A stretch of DNA of 64,000 nucleotides from Achromobacter spanius (GTDB lineage Bacteria > Pseudomonadota > Gammaproteobacteria > Burkholderiales > Burkholderiaceae_B), in contig NZ_CP034689.1 of NCBI RefSeq assembly GCF_003994415.1, positions 3,038,001 to 3,102,000 on the forward strand, read 5' to 3'. Below, piece by piece: positions 33,068-41,813 of this stretch. The notes below the pieces were generated by a model. The model had not been told where the DNA came from. It did not search any database and saw only the letters and a program-made list of their open reading frames with translations. The position numbers were made by a program, and so were the translations under genes. Each line of letters begins with the position of its first letter. Positions within the stretch are counted from its first letter, which is position 1.

Positions 33068-33961
33068 TCAGGCACCCCGTGTCGCCCGTAATTCCCACAG
33101 CACATCCAACACGTGCTGGGTGGCGCGTTCGACTTTTTCCGCGCGGTGCGCGATGCCCAGCGGCCGCCACAACGCCGGGCGCAAGGGCCGCATGATGATG
33201 CGCGGGTCGGCTTGGGGCGCGGTGGCTTCGTGCGGCAGCAGGGTCGCGCCGTAGCCGGCGGCCACCAGGCTTTTGATGGCGTCGTTGTAATTGAGCTGGA
33301 TGCGGGTGCGCGGGTTCAGGCCGGCGGCGGCGAACCATTCGCCGGTCTGGCGCGAGAGCCGCGTGGTGGCGTCGTTCAGGATCAGCGCACGGTCCGCCAG
33401 CCAGGCGGGGGTGACGCGGGCAGGCGCCTGCCAGCTTGCCGGCAGAAAGGCCATGACGGGATCGCGCCGCCAGGGCTTGATGACGAGGCCATCGATAGGC
33501 GGCTGCGGCAGCGCCACCAGCCCCACGTCCAGAGTGCCGTCGTTCAAGCGCTGCAAGGTTTCCTGAGAGGTCAGTACCGCCACCTGCACGTCGATACCGG
33601 GGTGATGGCGGCCCAGTGTTTCCAAGGCGCTGGGCAGCAGATGCGCAATGGCGCCGGTGGAGGCGCCCAGGCGCACGCGGCCGGACAAGCCCTGCACCTG
33701 GCGTTGCACATCGTCCAGCGCCTGATCGGCTTCGGCCAGCAGCCGGCGTGCGCGTTCCAGCAGCGTGTCGCCAATGGTGGTGGGCCGGACCTGGCCGCGC
33801 TTGCGCGTCAAAAGCGGCGCGCCGATGCGGGCTTCCAGATCGGCCACGTGCAGGCTGACGGTGGGCGGCGCCAGATGCAGCGCGCGGGCGGCCTCGGCGA
33901 ATGAGCCCAGGTCGGCAATGGCGACCAGGGTGCGCAGGCGATCCAGGCTGATTTCACGCAT
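33068..33961 (-). CDS. LysR family transcriptional regulator
   Basis: A 297-residue LysR protein (MREISLDRLRTLVAIADLGS, HLAPPTVSLHVADLEARIGAPLLTRKRGQVRPT) with a full effector domain. It is divergent from argC, with a 162-bp spacer that contains TTCGA-N9-TCGAA (34001-34019), a possible binding site. Whether it regulates argC or the marR-HPP unit downstream on its own strand is unclear. Confidence 0.85.
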   Translation of the reverse strand: MREISLDRLRTLVAIADLGSFAEAARALHLAPPTVSLHVADLEARIGAPLLTRKRGQVRPTTIGDTLLERARRLLAEADQALDDVQRQVQGLSGRVRLGASTGAIAHLLPSALETLGRHHPGIDVQVAVLTSQETLQRLNDGTLDVGLVALPQPPIDGLVIKPWRRDPVMAFLPASWQAPARVTPAWLADRALILNDATTRLSRQTGEWFAAAGLNPRTRIQLNYNDAIKSLVAAGYGATLLPHEATAPQADPRIIMRPLRPALWRPLGIAHRAEKVERATQHVLDVLWELRATRGA

Positions 33962-34123
33962 GGGGTTGATGTTCAGTAAACATGAATTGAACGGTCATGA
34001 TATTCGACTTTTCTTATCGAAGAGCCAGGCCGAAGATACGGCTTGAACTTAACCGCTGCTACCTCTGCGGCTTCAACCCCTAAACCCTCATCCCTGATCA
34101 ACCCCTCCCTCGACGGACCAGCC

Positions 34124-35056
34124 ATGACCCACCCCCTAGTCTTTATCGACGGCGACCAAGGCACCACCGGCCTGCAGATTCATGAACGCCTGAACGGCCG
34201 TACCGACCTGCGCCTGCTGACACTGCCCGAGGCCGAACGCAAGGATCCGCAACGCCGTGCCGACGCCATTAACACCTGCGACGTGGCCATCCTGTGCCTG
34301 CCGGATGAGCCGGCGCGCCAGGCGGCGGCGTCGGTGGTGAACCCGGCGGTGCGCATCATCGACGCCAGTTCAGCGCATCGCACCACGCCGGGCTGGGTCT
34401 ATGGCTTTCCCGAAATGAGCGCGGGCCAGGCCGACCTGATCGCTCAGGCCAAGCGGGTCAGCAACCCCGGCTGCTACCCCACGGGCGCCATCGCCTTGCT
34501 GCGCCCCTTGATCCAGGCCGGGCTGGTGCCCGCCGACTATCCGATGGTCGTGCATGCGGTGTCGGGCTATTCGGGCGGCGGCCGCGCCAGCGTGGATGCC
34601 TACGAAGGGGCGGGCGGCCTCCAAGGCCCGGCGTTCCAGTTGTACGGCTTGGGCCTGGCGCACAAGCACACCCCCGAGATCGAAACGCATGCGGGGTTGA
34701 CGCAGCGCCCGGTGTTCGTGCCGGCCTACGGCGCGTTTCGCCAGGGCATTGTGCTGACGATTCCGTTGCAGACGCGCTTGCTGCCGGCTGGCGTAAACAG
34801 CGAGCAGTTGCATGCTTGCCTGCACCAGCACTACGTGGACACCACGCATGTGCAGGTGGTGCCGCGCCAGGAAGCCGCCAGCCACACGCATCTGGATCCG
34901 CAGGTACTTAACGGTACCAACGACCTGCGCTTAGGCGTCTACGGCAACGAGCAACACGGCCAGGTATTGCTGACCGCGGTGTTCGACAACCTGGGCAAGG
35001 GCGCGTCCGGCGCGGCGGTGCAAAACCTGGACCTGATGCTGGCCGCGATGGCATGA
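34124..35056 (+). CDS. argC: N-acetyl-gamma-glutamyl-phosphate reductase, type 2
   Basis: A 310-residue enzyme of arginine biosynthesis that reduces N-acetylglutamyl phosphate to the semialdehyde with NADPH. Features are the N-terminal FIDGDQGTTGLQIHERL, IIDASSAHRT, VSNPGCYPTGAIALLRPL with the catalytic Cys, HAVSGYSGGGR, HKHTPEIETHAGL and GKGASGAAVQNLDLML. Its length and the GDQGTTGL start mark the shorter type 2 ArgC rather than the roughly 345-residue type 1. The ATG at 34124 is used; no strong Shine-Dalgarno is visible. A hairpin follows the stop. Confidence 0.93.
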   Translation: MTHPLVFIDGDQGTTGLQIHERLNGRTDLRLLTLPEAERKDPQRRADAINTCDVAILCLPDEPARQAAASVVNPAVRIIDASSAHRTTPGWVYGFPEMSAGQADLIAQAKRVSNPGCYPTGAIALLRPLIQAGLVPADYPMVVHAVSGYSGGGRASVDAYEGAGGLQGPAFQLYGLGLAHKHTPEIETHAGLTQRPVFVPAYGAFRQGIVLTIPLQTRLLPAGVNSEQLHACLHQHYVDTTHVQVVPRQEAASHTHLDPQVLNGTNDLRLGVYGNEQHGQVLLTAVFDNLGKGASGAAVQNLDLMLAAMA

Positions 35057-35070
35057 GGTGATGGCATAAG

Positions 35071-35105
35071 GCAATGGCGCCTCGCTGGAAGCGGGGCGCC
35101 ATTGC
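35071..35105. terminator. Hairpin between convergent argC and metallo-hydrolase genes
   Basis: A perfect 11-bp inverted repeat, GCAATGGCGCC (35071-35081) and GGCGCCATTGC (35095-35105), separates the two stop codons. There is no clear T-run, so termination may be weak or factor-dependent, but position and stem strength support a shared terminator. Confidence 0.7.
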
Positions 35106-35146
35106 TGTTCAGGGCATCACGCGTTTATCGTCACCCCTGCATTGCC

Positions 35147-36040
35147 TTACCACTTCATTTCGCCCTTGGCGACCTTGGCGCTCAACTCCAGGGACGCGGC
35201 CGCGCCCGCTTGCGGGTACTGCGCCTTCATGGCGGCGATCAGCGCGGCGCTGTCGGCGGCCTTGGCGGTTTGTGCGTCAAAGGCGCGGATGTAGCCCTGC
35301 GTATAGCGGACTGATTCCAGGGTCAACGGTGCGCCCGGCGCATAGTGGCCTGGAATGACCGTCATCGGCTTCAGCGCTTCAATGCGCGCCAAGGTGGCCA
35401 GCCAATCCTTGTGCGATTGAGGGGTCTGCGTATCGGCCATCCACACATGCAGGTTGCCGAACACCACGACGCCACCCACCACGGCCTTCAACGACGGAAT
35501 CCACACAACGCTGCGATCGGGTTGCGGGCCGTCCAGGCCGGTGATTTCCAGCGTCTGGCCTTCCAGCGTCAATTGGCTGCCTTTCAGCACCTGCGGAATC
35601 ACGGCCCGGGACGGCGCATCCGCGCCCAGCTTGGGGCCCCAGAACGCCAGCTTGCCGTCCACCGTTTCCTTGATGTGCTGCACCGTGGGTTCGGTGGCGA
35701 CGACGCGCGCATTCGGGAAGGCGGCCACCACGGTGTCCAGGCCGAAGTAGAAGTCGGGGTCGCCGTGGCTGATGTAGATGGTGGTCAGCGTCTTGCCGCT
35801 GTCGCGCACCATTTTCACCACTTTTTCGGCTTGCGATTTACCAAACTGCGCATCGATCAGGATGGCTTCGCGCTGGCCGCTGACCAGCACGGAAGACACT
35901 TGGAAGATGGCGTCGTTGCCGGGGTTGAAATGGGTCAGTTGCAGATCGGTGCCGGCGGCGTGGGCAACGTAGGCGGGGCTGATCAACAAGGTCAGCGCGG
36001 CGCTTTGCAGCAGGCGGCGAAAGGTGGGGAAGGAAGACAT
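35147..36040 (-). CDS. Exported metallo-beta-lactamase-fold protein with degenerate metal motif
   Basis: A 297-residue protein with a signal peptide (RRLLQSAALTLLISPAYVAH, cleavage at AHA). It has the MBL fold order: SSVLVSGQREAILIDAQFGK, TLTTIYISHGDPDFYFGLDT (91-99), LEGQTLEITGL, VVGGVVVFGNLHVWMADT and MTVIPGHYAPG. The canonical HxHxDH is SHGDPDFYF: one histidine and two aspartates remain, while the other two histidines are lost. Metal binding is therefore altered or partial. Related exported proteins are annotated only as MBL-fold hydrolases. It is alone on its strand. Confidence 0.82.
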   Translation of the reverse strand: MSSFPTFRRLLQSAALTLLISPAYVAHAAGTDLQLTHFNPGNDAIFQVSSVLVSGQREAILIDAQFGKSQAEKVVKMVRDSGKTLTTIYISHGDPDFYFGLDTVVAAFPNARVVATEPTVQHIKETVDGKLAFWGPKLGADAPSRAVIPQVLKGSQLTLEGQTLEITGLDGPQPDRSVVWIPSLKAVVGGVVVFGNLHVWMADTQTPQSHKDWLATLARIEALKPMTVIPGHYAPGAPLTLESVRYTQGYIRAFDAQTAKAADSAALIAAMKAQYPQAGAAASLELSAKVAKGEMKW

Positions 36041-36143
36041 GGCGGCGGCTCGTGAGTGGAGGGGGAAGGACGCCAGTCTAGTAGCGGCATTCGCGCCGAT
36101 CTATCCCTGTCTTTGCCAGAGTCTGTTGCGCATTTCGATCAAA

Positions 36144-37049
36144 TCATGCCGGGTTCGGATCCGCCAGGGTTGCCTCGACCTGGCGCCGCAGCCACATCGT
36201 GCCGGGGTCGCTTTCAAAGCGCGCGTGCCAGTGCACGGTCACGCTTAGCGGCGGCAGGGCGATGGGCAGGGGGCGGATTGCAAAAGCGTTGTCGCGGTTG
36301 AACCAGATGGCCGCGCGGTAGGGCAGCGTGACCGTCAAGTCGGTACGGCGCACGATTTCAGCGGCAGCCGAAAAATGCGGCAGCGTCAGATACGGCTGGC
36401 GATGCAGGCCGGCTTCGCTCAGCACCTCGTTCAGCAAGCGGTGCGCGCTGGCGCGCGAGGCCACCAGAATGTGATCCAGCCGCTTGAACTGGCCGCGCGT
36501 CAGCCCGGCCGACAGCACCGGGTGGCCACCTCGGCCCATGCAGACATAGCGTTCGCTGAAGAGATCGGCGTGACAGGTATGGCGGCCCAGCCCCGCCAGG
36601 TTGCCGATGGCCAGGTCGACTTCGCCCTCTTTCAGCGCCTGCGGCAATTGTTCCAGCGCAATCTCCATCACTTCCACTTGCAGGCGCGGCGCCAGCGCAT
36701 GCACGCGCTCCATCAGCGGCGGCAGGAACACCATTTCGCCGATGTCGGACATCGACAGGCGAAAGCGCCGGGTGCTGGTGGCCGGGGTGAATTGCTGGCG
36801 CAGGCTGACCGCTTCGGCAAAGCTGTTCATGCCGCGTTCGATGGGGTCGGCCAACGCAAACGCCACCGGCGTGGGCTGCATGCCGGTGGCGGTGCGCACG
36901 AAAAGCGGGTCGTCGAACTGTTCGCGCAGACGGGCCAGCGCGTAGCTGACGGCGGGCTGCGTCAGGTTCAGCCGCTGCGCGGCGCGGGTCACGCTGCGTT
37001 CATGCAGCACCGTCAGGAAAACCCGCATGAGATTCAAGTCGAAGTCCAC
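36144..37049 (-). CDS. LysR family regulator of the acyl-CoA ligase operon
   Basis: A 301-residue LysR protein of the NodD/LinR-like branch (MDFDLNLMRVFLTVLHERSV, LTQPAVSYALARLREQFDDPLFVRTATGMQPTP). It diverges from the acyl-CoA ligase operon with a 138-bp spacer that holds a perfect palindrome and a sigma-70 promoter, so it is the likely regulator of that operon. Confidence 0.87.
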   Translation of the reverse strand: MDFDLNLMRVFLTVLHERSVTRAAQRLNLTQPAVSYALARLREQFDDPLFVRTATGMQPTPVAFALADPIERGMNSFAEAVSLRQQFTPATSTRRFRLSMSDIGEMVFLPPLMERVHALAPRLQVEVMEIALEQLPQALKEGEVDLAIGNLAGLGRHTCHADLFSERYVCMGRGGHPVLSAGLTRGQFKRLDHILVASRASAHRLLNEVLSEAGLHRQPYLTLPHFSAAAEIVRRTDLTVTLPYRAAIWFNRDNAFAIRPLPIALPPLSVTVHWHARFESDPGTMWLRRQVEATLADPNPA

Positions 37050-37070
37050 GCATGCCTCTGATATCAGCCG

Positions 37071-37087
37071 TATTTATAAGATAAATA
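37071..37087. promoter_or_regulatory. 17-bp palindrome, candidate LysR operator
   Basis: TATTTAT-AAG-ATAAATA is a perfect 7-bp inverted repeat with a 3-base spacer and a T-N11-A core. It lies 22 bp upstream of the LysR start and 13 bp upstream of the -35 box of the divergent operon, a typical position for activation by LysR proteins. Confidence 0.6.
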
Positions 37088-37099
37088 ATAGCCATAAAT

Positions 37100-37128
37100 T
37101 TGACACATAAATAGTTGATTCCTAGACT
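37100..37128 (+). promoter_or_regulatory. Sigma-70 promoter of the acyl-CoA ligase operon
   Basis: TTGACA (37100-37105) and TAGACT (37123-37128) are separated by 17 bp, with a predicted start near 37135. This is the best consensus promoter I can find in the window, with a perfect -35 and a 4/6 -10. It lies just downstream of the LysR-type palindrome. Confidence 0.6.
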
Positions 37129-37187
37129 AATTTCACTAGAGCCGCTGACCGGCAGGTAGCGGCAGAACAACCGGGGAAAGCGTCGTC

Positions 37188-38801
37188 ATGCATGCGTTGA
37201 CATTACCGTCGTTGTTGGTGGAACAGGCCGCGCGCCAGGGCGAGCGCTTGTGGGTGCAGGCCCCGGGCGGCTCGCTGCGGTTCTGCGATGCGCCGGCCCA
37301 CGCGGCAAGCTGGGCCGCGCGGTTGGCGTCGGCGGGCGTGGCGCGGGGCGATCGGGTAGGGCTCATGGCCGGCAACCGTCGGGAATTCCTGTCGATCGTG
37401 TTGGGCTGCGCTTGGCTGGGCGCCGTGGTGGTGCCCATCAACACCGCATCGCGCGGCCTGCAACTGCGGCACATGTTGGCCAATAGCGGCTGTGTGCTGC
37501 TGGTGGCCGATGCGGCGTCCTGTCCGGCGCTGGCGGGCTTGGCGTCCTTGGCCGACACCGCGCACGATGGCCCGCTGGCCTTGCGCGCGATCTGGTTGCT
37601 TGACGACATTGATGCTTCTCACGCGCTGCCCGCGCCCGCGACTCTGGTGCCGTCGGAGCCCCTGGCTGATGACGCCACCCGCGATACGCCGCCGTTGCCC
37701 GCCGCCGACATCCGGCCCGGCGACACGCTGGCCATTCTGTACACCTCGGGCACCTCGGGGCCGTCCAAAGGCGTGTGCTGCCCCCACGCGCAGTTCTATT
37801 GGTGGGGCAGGATCGCCGCGCGCAACCTGGAAATTTCAGATGCCGACGTGCTCTACACCAGCCTGCCGCTGTTCCATACCAACGCGTTGAACGCCTGCTT
37901 CCAGGCGCTGGTGACGGGGGCTTCCATCATTTGCGACGAGCGCTTTTCGGCAAGCCGCTACTTTGACCGCCTGCAAGCCACGAACGCCACCGTTACCTAT
38001 CTGCTGGGCGCCATGGTGCCGATGCTGCTGGCGCAAGAGGCTCGGCCATCCGAACGCGGCCATCGCACCCGCATCGCCTTGGCCCCCGGGGTGCCGGAAC
38101 GCTTTCACGGTGTGTTCGCCGAACGCACCGGCATCGCCTTGCTGGAAGGCTACGGCTCCACCGAAACCAATTTCGCCTTGGGCGGCACGCTTTCCGAGCA
38201 GCGGCCGGGCACGATGGGCCGCGTGGCGCCGGAGTTTGACGCCATCGTGGCCGACGAACACGATGCGCCGGTGCCTGATGGCGAGCCGGGCGAACTGCTG
38301 CTGCGCGCCACGCCGCCGTTTGCCATTGCCACGGGCTATTTCGGCATGGCCGACAAGACCGTCGAGGCCTGGCGCAACCTGTGGTTCCACACGGGCGACC
38401 GCGTGGTGCGCGACGCCGACGGCTATTTCCGATTCCTGGACCGCCTGAAAGACGCCATCCGCCGCCGAGGCGAGAACATCTCGTCCTATGAAGTGGAACA
38501 GGTGCTGCAAGCGCATCCGGCCGTGGCCACCGTGGCCGTTTACGCAGTGCGTTCCGAACTGGCCGAAGACGAAGTGATGGCCGCGTTGGTCTACAAGGCG
38601 GGGCACGCGCCCACGCCCGAAGCCCTGCTTGATTTCTGCCAGCCTCGCATGCCGTATTTCGCCGTGCCGCGCTATCTGCGCGTGCTGGACGATTTGCCGC
38701 GCACCGAAAACGGCAAGGTCCGCAAGTTCCGCTTGCGGGAAGAAGGTATCACCGGCGACACCTGGGACCGGGACGCCGCCGGCTATCGCGTGGCGCGCTG
38801 A
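37188..38801 (+). CDS. AMP-forming acyl-CoA ligase
   Basis: A 537-residue adenylating enzyme that activates a carboxylic acid to its CoA thioester. Motifs: P-loop-like LAILYTSGTSGPSKGVCCPH, LLEGYGSTETNFALGG, the hinge region HTGDRVVRDADGYFRFLDRL with KDAIRRRGENISSYEVEQVL, and the C-terminal catalytic lysine in RTENGKVRKFRLRE. Its closest group is the CaiC/fatty-acid and aromatic-acid ligases; the substrate is unknown. GGGGA lies 9 bases before the ATG. It is the first gene of an operon with a transporter, a thiolase-like protein and a DUF35 protein. Confidence 0.9.
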   Translation: MHALTLPSLLVEQAARQGERLWVQAPGGSLRFCDAPAHAASWAARLASAGVARGDRVGLMAGNRREFLSIVLGCAWLGAVVVPINTASRGLQLRHMLANSGCVLLVADAASCPALAGLASLADTAHDGPLALRAIWLLDDIDASHALPAPATLVPSEPLADDATRDTPPLPAADIRPGDTLAILYTSGTSGPSKGVCCPHAQFYWWGRIAARNLEISDADVLYTSLPLFHTNALNACFQALVTGASIICDERFSASRYFDRLQATNATVTYLLGAMVPMLLAQEARPSERGHRTRIALAPGVPERFHGVFAERTGIALLEGYGSTETNFALGGTLSEQRPGTMGRVAPEFDAIVADEHDAPVPDGEPGELLLRATPPFAIATGYFGMADKTVEAWRNLWFHTGDRVVRDADGYFRFLDRLKDAIRRRGENISSYEVEQVLQAHPAVATVAVYAVRSELAEDEVMAALVYKAGHAPTPEALLDFCQPRMPYFAVPRYLRVLDDLPRTENGKVRKFRLREEGITGDTWDRDAAGYRVAR

Positions 38802-38839
38802 GGCGCCGTTGACTCACTTAAAAAATCCAAGGGGCGGCA

Positions 38840-40153
38840 ATGACGATGGCATACAAGGGGGCGGCATTGTCCGCCGAAGACGAAGCAAAAAGAAAGCGCA
38901 CCCGGCGCGTGGTGACGGCCTCGGTCGCCGGCAACGCCATGGAGTGGTACGACTTTTTCATCTATGGCACGGCGGCCGCGCTGGTGTTTGGCGACCTGTT
39001 TTTTCCCAAGGGCACGGACCCGCTGCTGGGCACCATGGGCGCCTTCGCGGGGTTTGCGGTGGGCTTTCTGGCGCGGCCGCTGGGTGGTGTGATCTTCGGC
39101 CACATCGGCGACCGCTACGGCCGCAAGCTGGCGCTGGAATGGACGCTGGGCCTGATGGGCGCGGCCACTTTCCTGATCGGCCTGCTGCCCACTTATGAGC
39201 AGATCGGCTTCTGGGCGCCGGTGGCGATGGTGGTGCTGCGCGTCTTGCAGGGCGCGGCGGCGGGCGGCGAATGGGGCGGCGGCGTGCTGCTCATCAGCGA
39301 GGCGGTCGGCGGCAAGCGGCGCGGCTACTTCTCGTCGTTCAGCCAGTTGGGCGTGGCGGGCGGTTTTGTGCTGTCGTCCGGCGTCTTCATGCTGGCGCAG
39401 CAATTGCCGCAGGACGCCTTCATGAGCTGGGGCTGGCGCCTGCCGTTCCTGTTCAGCGTGCTGATCTTCGGCGTGGGCCTGTACATCCGCAAGCACATCC
39501 CGGAAAGCGAGGAATTCGTGCAGGCCAAGAAGACGGCCAAGCGCGGCATGCCGGCGGTGGAAGTGTTTCGCCGCTATCCGCGCCAGGTGCTGACGGCGAT
39601 GGGCTTGCGCGTGGCCGAGAACGGCGGTTCGTACATTTTCCTGGCTTTTGCGCTGGCCTACGGCAAGTTCCTGGGCATCCCCAACGACGTGATGCTGGGC
39701 GGCGTGCTGGTGTCCATGTTCCTCGAGCTGGGCACGCTGGTGTGGTTTGGCCATCTGTCCGACCGCATCGGGCGGCGCGCGGTTTATCTGATTGGTTCGG
39801 TGGGCCTGGTGCTGGTGGCGTTCCCGTTCTTCTGGATGGTGCAGACGAAAGAGCCGCTCTGGATTTTCCTGGCCTTCTTCCTGGGCAACACGGTGTGCCA
39901 TGCCGCCATGATCGGCACCCAGCCCGCGTATTTTGCCGAGCTGTTCCCGGCTGAAGTCCGCTACACGGGTCTGGCGCTGGGCCACGAACTGGCGTCGGTG
40001 TTCGCGGGCGGCCTGTCGCCCTTGATTGCGATGGCGCTGCTGCGCAAGTATGAATCGGCCACGCCGGTGGCCTGGTTTCTGGTGGGCATGGCGGCCATTA
40101 CGGTGGTGACCTTGTTGCTGACCCGCAATCCGCCCAGGCAGGACACGGAATGA
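38840..40153 (+). CDS. MHS family MFS transporter (carboxylate:H+ symporter)
   Basis: A 437-residue, 12-helix major facilitator. The N-terminal VTASVAGNAMEWYDFFIYGT, PLGGVIFGHIGDRYGRKLAL loop and VLRVLQGAAAGGEWGGGVLL, SEAVGGKRRGYFSS are signatures of the metabolite:H+ symporter group (ProP, ShiA, KgtP, aromatic-acid carriers). The central domain linker carries ESEEFVQAKKTAKRG. It probably imports the acid activated by the preceding ligase. Its stop overlaps the next start by four bases (ATGA, 40150-40153). Confidence 0.92.
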   Translation: MTMAYKGAALSAEDEAKRKRTRRVVTASVAGNAMEWYDFFIYGTAAALVFGDLFFPKGTDPLLGTMGAFAGFAVGFLARPLGGVIFGHIGDRYGRKLALEWTLGLMGAATFLIGLLPTYEQIGFWAPVAMVVLRVLQGAAAGGEWGGGVLLISEAVGGKRRGYFSSFSQLGVAGGFVLSSGVFMLAQQLPQDAFMSWGWRLPFLFSVLIFGVGLYIRKHIPESEEFVQAKKTAKRGMPAVEVFRRYPRQVLTAMGLRVAENGGSYIFLAFALAYGKFLGIPNDVMLGGVLVSMFLELGTLVWFGHLSDRIGRRAVYLIGSVGLVLVAFPFFWMVQTKEPLWIFLAFFLGNTVCHAAMIGTQPAYFAELFPAEVRYTGLALGHELASVFAGGLSPLIAMALLRKYESATPVAWFLVGMAAITVVTLLLTRNPPRQDTE

Positions 40154-41322
40154 ACCCGGCCCTGTCTGCTGGCCACGGCCCCGGCCCCGGCCCCGGCATC
40201 GTCGCGGTAGGCGAAACTCCCGCGTTGCGCCATCCCGAGCCCACCTGCAGCACGGCGGGCTTGATTGCGCAGGCCATCGGGCAGGCGCTGCGTCAGGCGG
40301 GTATTGCACCCGCGCAGGTAGACGGGCTGGGCGTGGCCTCGTTCACGCTGCGCCCCGACCGCGCCATCGACCTGGCCTGGCGGCTGGGCTTGCGGCTGAA
40401 CTGGTGCATGCAGGACGAGCTGGGCGGCGCCAGCGCCATCAACATGTTGCGCCAAGCCTGGCTGGCGCTGGAAGCGGGGCAGGCGCAAACCATTGTGCTG
40501 GTGTCGGGCGACCATTTCACGGGCGCGGATTTTGCCGGGCTGGTGCGCGGCTACAACCGCAGCGCGCAGGAATATCTAAGCCCGCTGGGTAGCGATGGGC
40601 CCAACCCGCTGTTTGCCATGCTGACCCAGCGGCAGATGGCGCAAACGGGGCTGCGCCGTGAAGATTACGGCGCCCTGTGCGTTACGCAGCGCGGCTGGGC
40701 GGCCGACAACCCCAACGCGGCCTATCGCCAGCCGCTGACCTTGGCCCAATACCTGCAAGCGCCGATGGTGGCGCCGCCGCTGGGCCGGCTGGACTGCGTG
40801 CCGGTCGTCAGCGGGGCCAGCGCGCTGGTGCTGCAAGCGCGGCCCACGGGCGTGCATGTGCGGCTGTTGGCCAGCGGCGCGCGCTACAACCACGACCAGC
40901 AGGAAGGCGACGGCTTGCAGACCGGCATTGCTGAATTCGCGCCCGGCCTGTGGCGTCAGGCGGCGGTGGGGCCGGAAGACATGGATGTGGTCAGCGTGTA
41001 CGACGACTATCCGGCGATGGCGCTGGCGCAATTGCACGACCTGGGCTTTGCCGGCACGGACGACCTGCCGGGCTTCATCGCCCGCCGCATCGCCACGCGC
41101 GCGCTGCCCGTGAATACGGCGGGCGGCCAATTGTCGGCGGGCCAGGCGGGGACGGCGGGCGGCATGCACGGGCTGGTTGAGGTGGCGCGGCAACTGTTGG
41201 GCCAGGCGGATGGGCGGCAGTTGCCAGGCCCTCGGCACGGCGTCGTCACGGGATACGGCATGGTGCAACTGCGCTACGGCATGTGCGCCAACGCGGCCGT
41301 GCTGCGCCGGGAGGAATCATGA
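40150..41322 (+). CDS. Thiolase-like protein (SCP2/DUF35-partner type)
   Basis: A 390-residue thiolase-fold protein: IVAVGETPALRHPEPTCSTA, LIAQAIGQALRQAGIAPAQV, ELGGASAINMLRQAWLALEA, then LPVNTAGGQLSAGQAGTAGG with GMHGLVEVAR. The nucleophilic cysteine region reads GGASAINML, with no Cys where classical thiolases have it. This matches the SCP2-like or 'lipid transfer' thiolases that work with a DUF35 partner, for example as retro-aldolases. The DUF35 gene follows with a four-base overlap, as in those systems. The N-terminus contains a repeat PGPGPG that may be flexible. Confidence 0.78.
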   Translation: MNPALSAGHGPGPGPGIVAVGETPALRHPEPTCSTAGLIAQAIGQALRQAGIAPAQVDGLGVASFTLRPDRAIDLAWRLGLRLNWCMQDELGGASAINMLRQAWLALEAGQAQTIVLVSGDHFTGADFAGLVRGYNRSAQEYLSPLGSDGPNPLFAMLTQRQMAQTGLRREDYGALCVTQRGWAADNPNAAYRQPLTLAQYLQAPMVAPPLGRLDCVPVVSGASALVLQARPTGVHVRLLASGARYNHDQQEGDGLQTGIAEFAPGLWRQAAVGPEDMDVVSVYDDYPAMALAQLHDLGFAGTDDLPGFIARRIATRALPVNTAGGQLSAGQAGTAGGMHGLVEVARQLLGQADGRQLPGPRHGVVTGYGMVQLRYGMCANAAVLRREES

Positions 41323-41779
41323 ATCTGCATGTAGATGAACACCTCGGGGACCAATGCCGCGTGGATGAATGCCGCGCCTGTGGCCATCGCGTCTATCCCG
41401 CCCGGCTATGGTGCCCGGCTTGCGGACACGATAAGGCGCGGCCGGTTGCCGTGGACGAAGGCGAACTGCTGGCCTGGACGGTGATGCCGGACAAGGGCAG
41501 GGCGGCGCAGCCGGATTCCGGATCTGACTCACCAAATCCCCCCCGTCCCCTGGCCTCGCTGACTCGGGGCCGGTCATCATCGCGACGGTACGCGCAGTGC
41601 CCGTGGGGCCGGTGCTGGTGGCGCGGCTGCAAGCGTCGCCTTCGCATATCGGCCAGCGCTTGCGTCTGTTCCAGCGCCAGATGTCGGGGCGCGCGCTGCC
41701 GTGGGCGGAGCCGCTGCCGGACCAGACCCGTCAAGCCGACCCTGAAGCCTGCGCTTTGAAGCCGAACCTTAAATCCTGA
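41319..41779 (+). pseudogene. Zn-ribbon/OB-fold DUF35 protein with a frameshift at a C7 run
   Basis: The first half encodes the DUF35 zinc ribbon CRACGHRVYPARLWCPACGH (four Cys) and DEGELLAWTVMPDKG. The frame then passes through a run of seven C at 41538-41544 and degenerates into Arg/Ser-rich sequence ending at 41759. Adding one C restores a continuous reading: GLADSGPVIIATVRAVPVGP, then LVARLQASPSHIGQRLRLFQ, ending at a TGA at 41777-41779, which is the OB-fold half of DUF35. DUF35 proteins bind acyl-CoA and partner thiolase-like enzymes. The start overlaps the thiolase stop (ATGA). Either a real slip mutation, phase variation, or a sequencing error. Confidence 0.8.
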
Positions 41780-41813
41780 CCTTCGACGCCGAACCCGGCA
41801 CCGGCCAGCCGCT

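Noticed and set aside
32923..33195. 90-codon frame reading RYRFRYRF through the 12-bp repeat
   Set aside because: The repeat length is a multiple of three, so it is automatically open; no start signal or homology is apparent.
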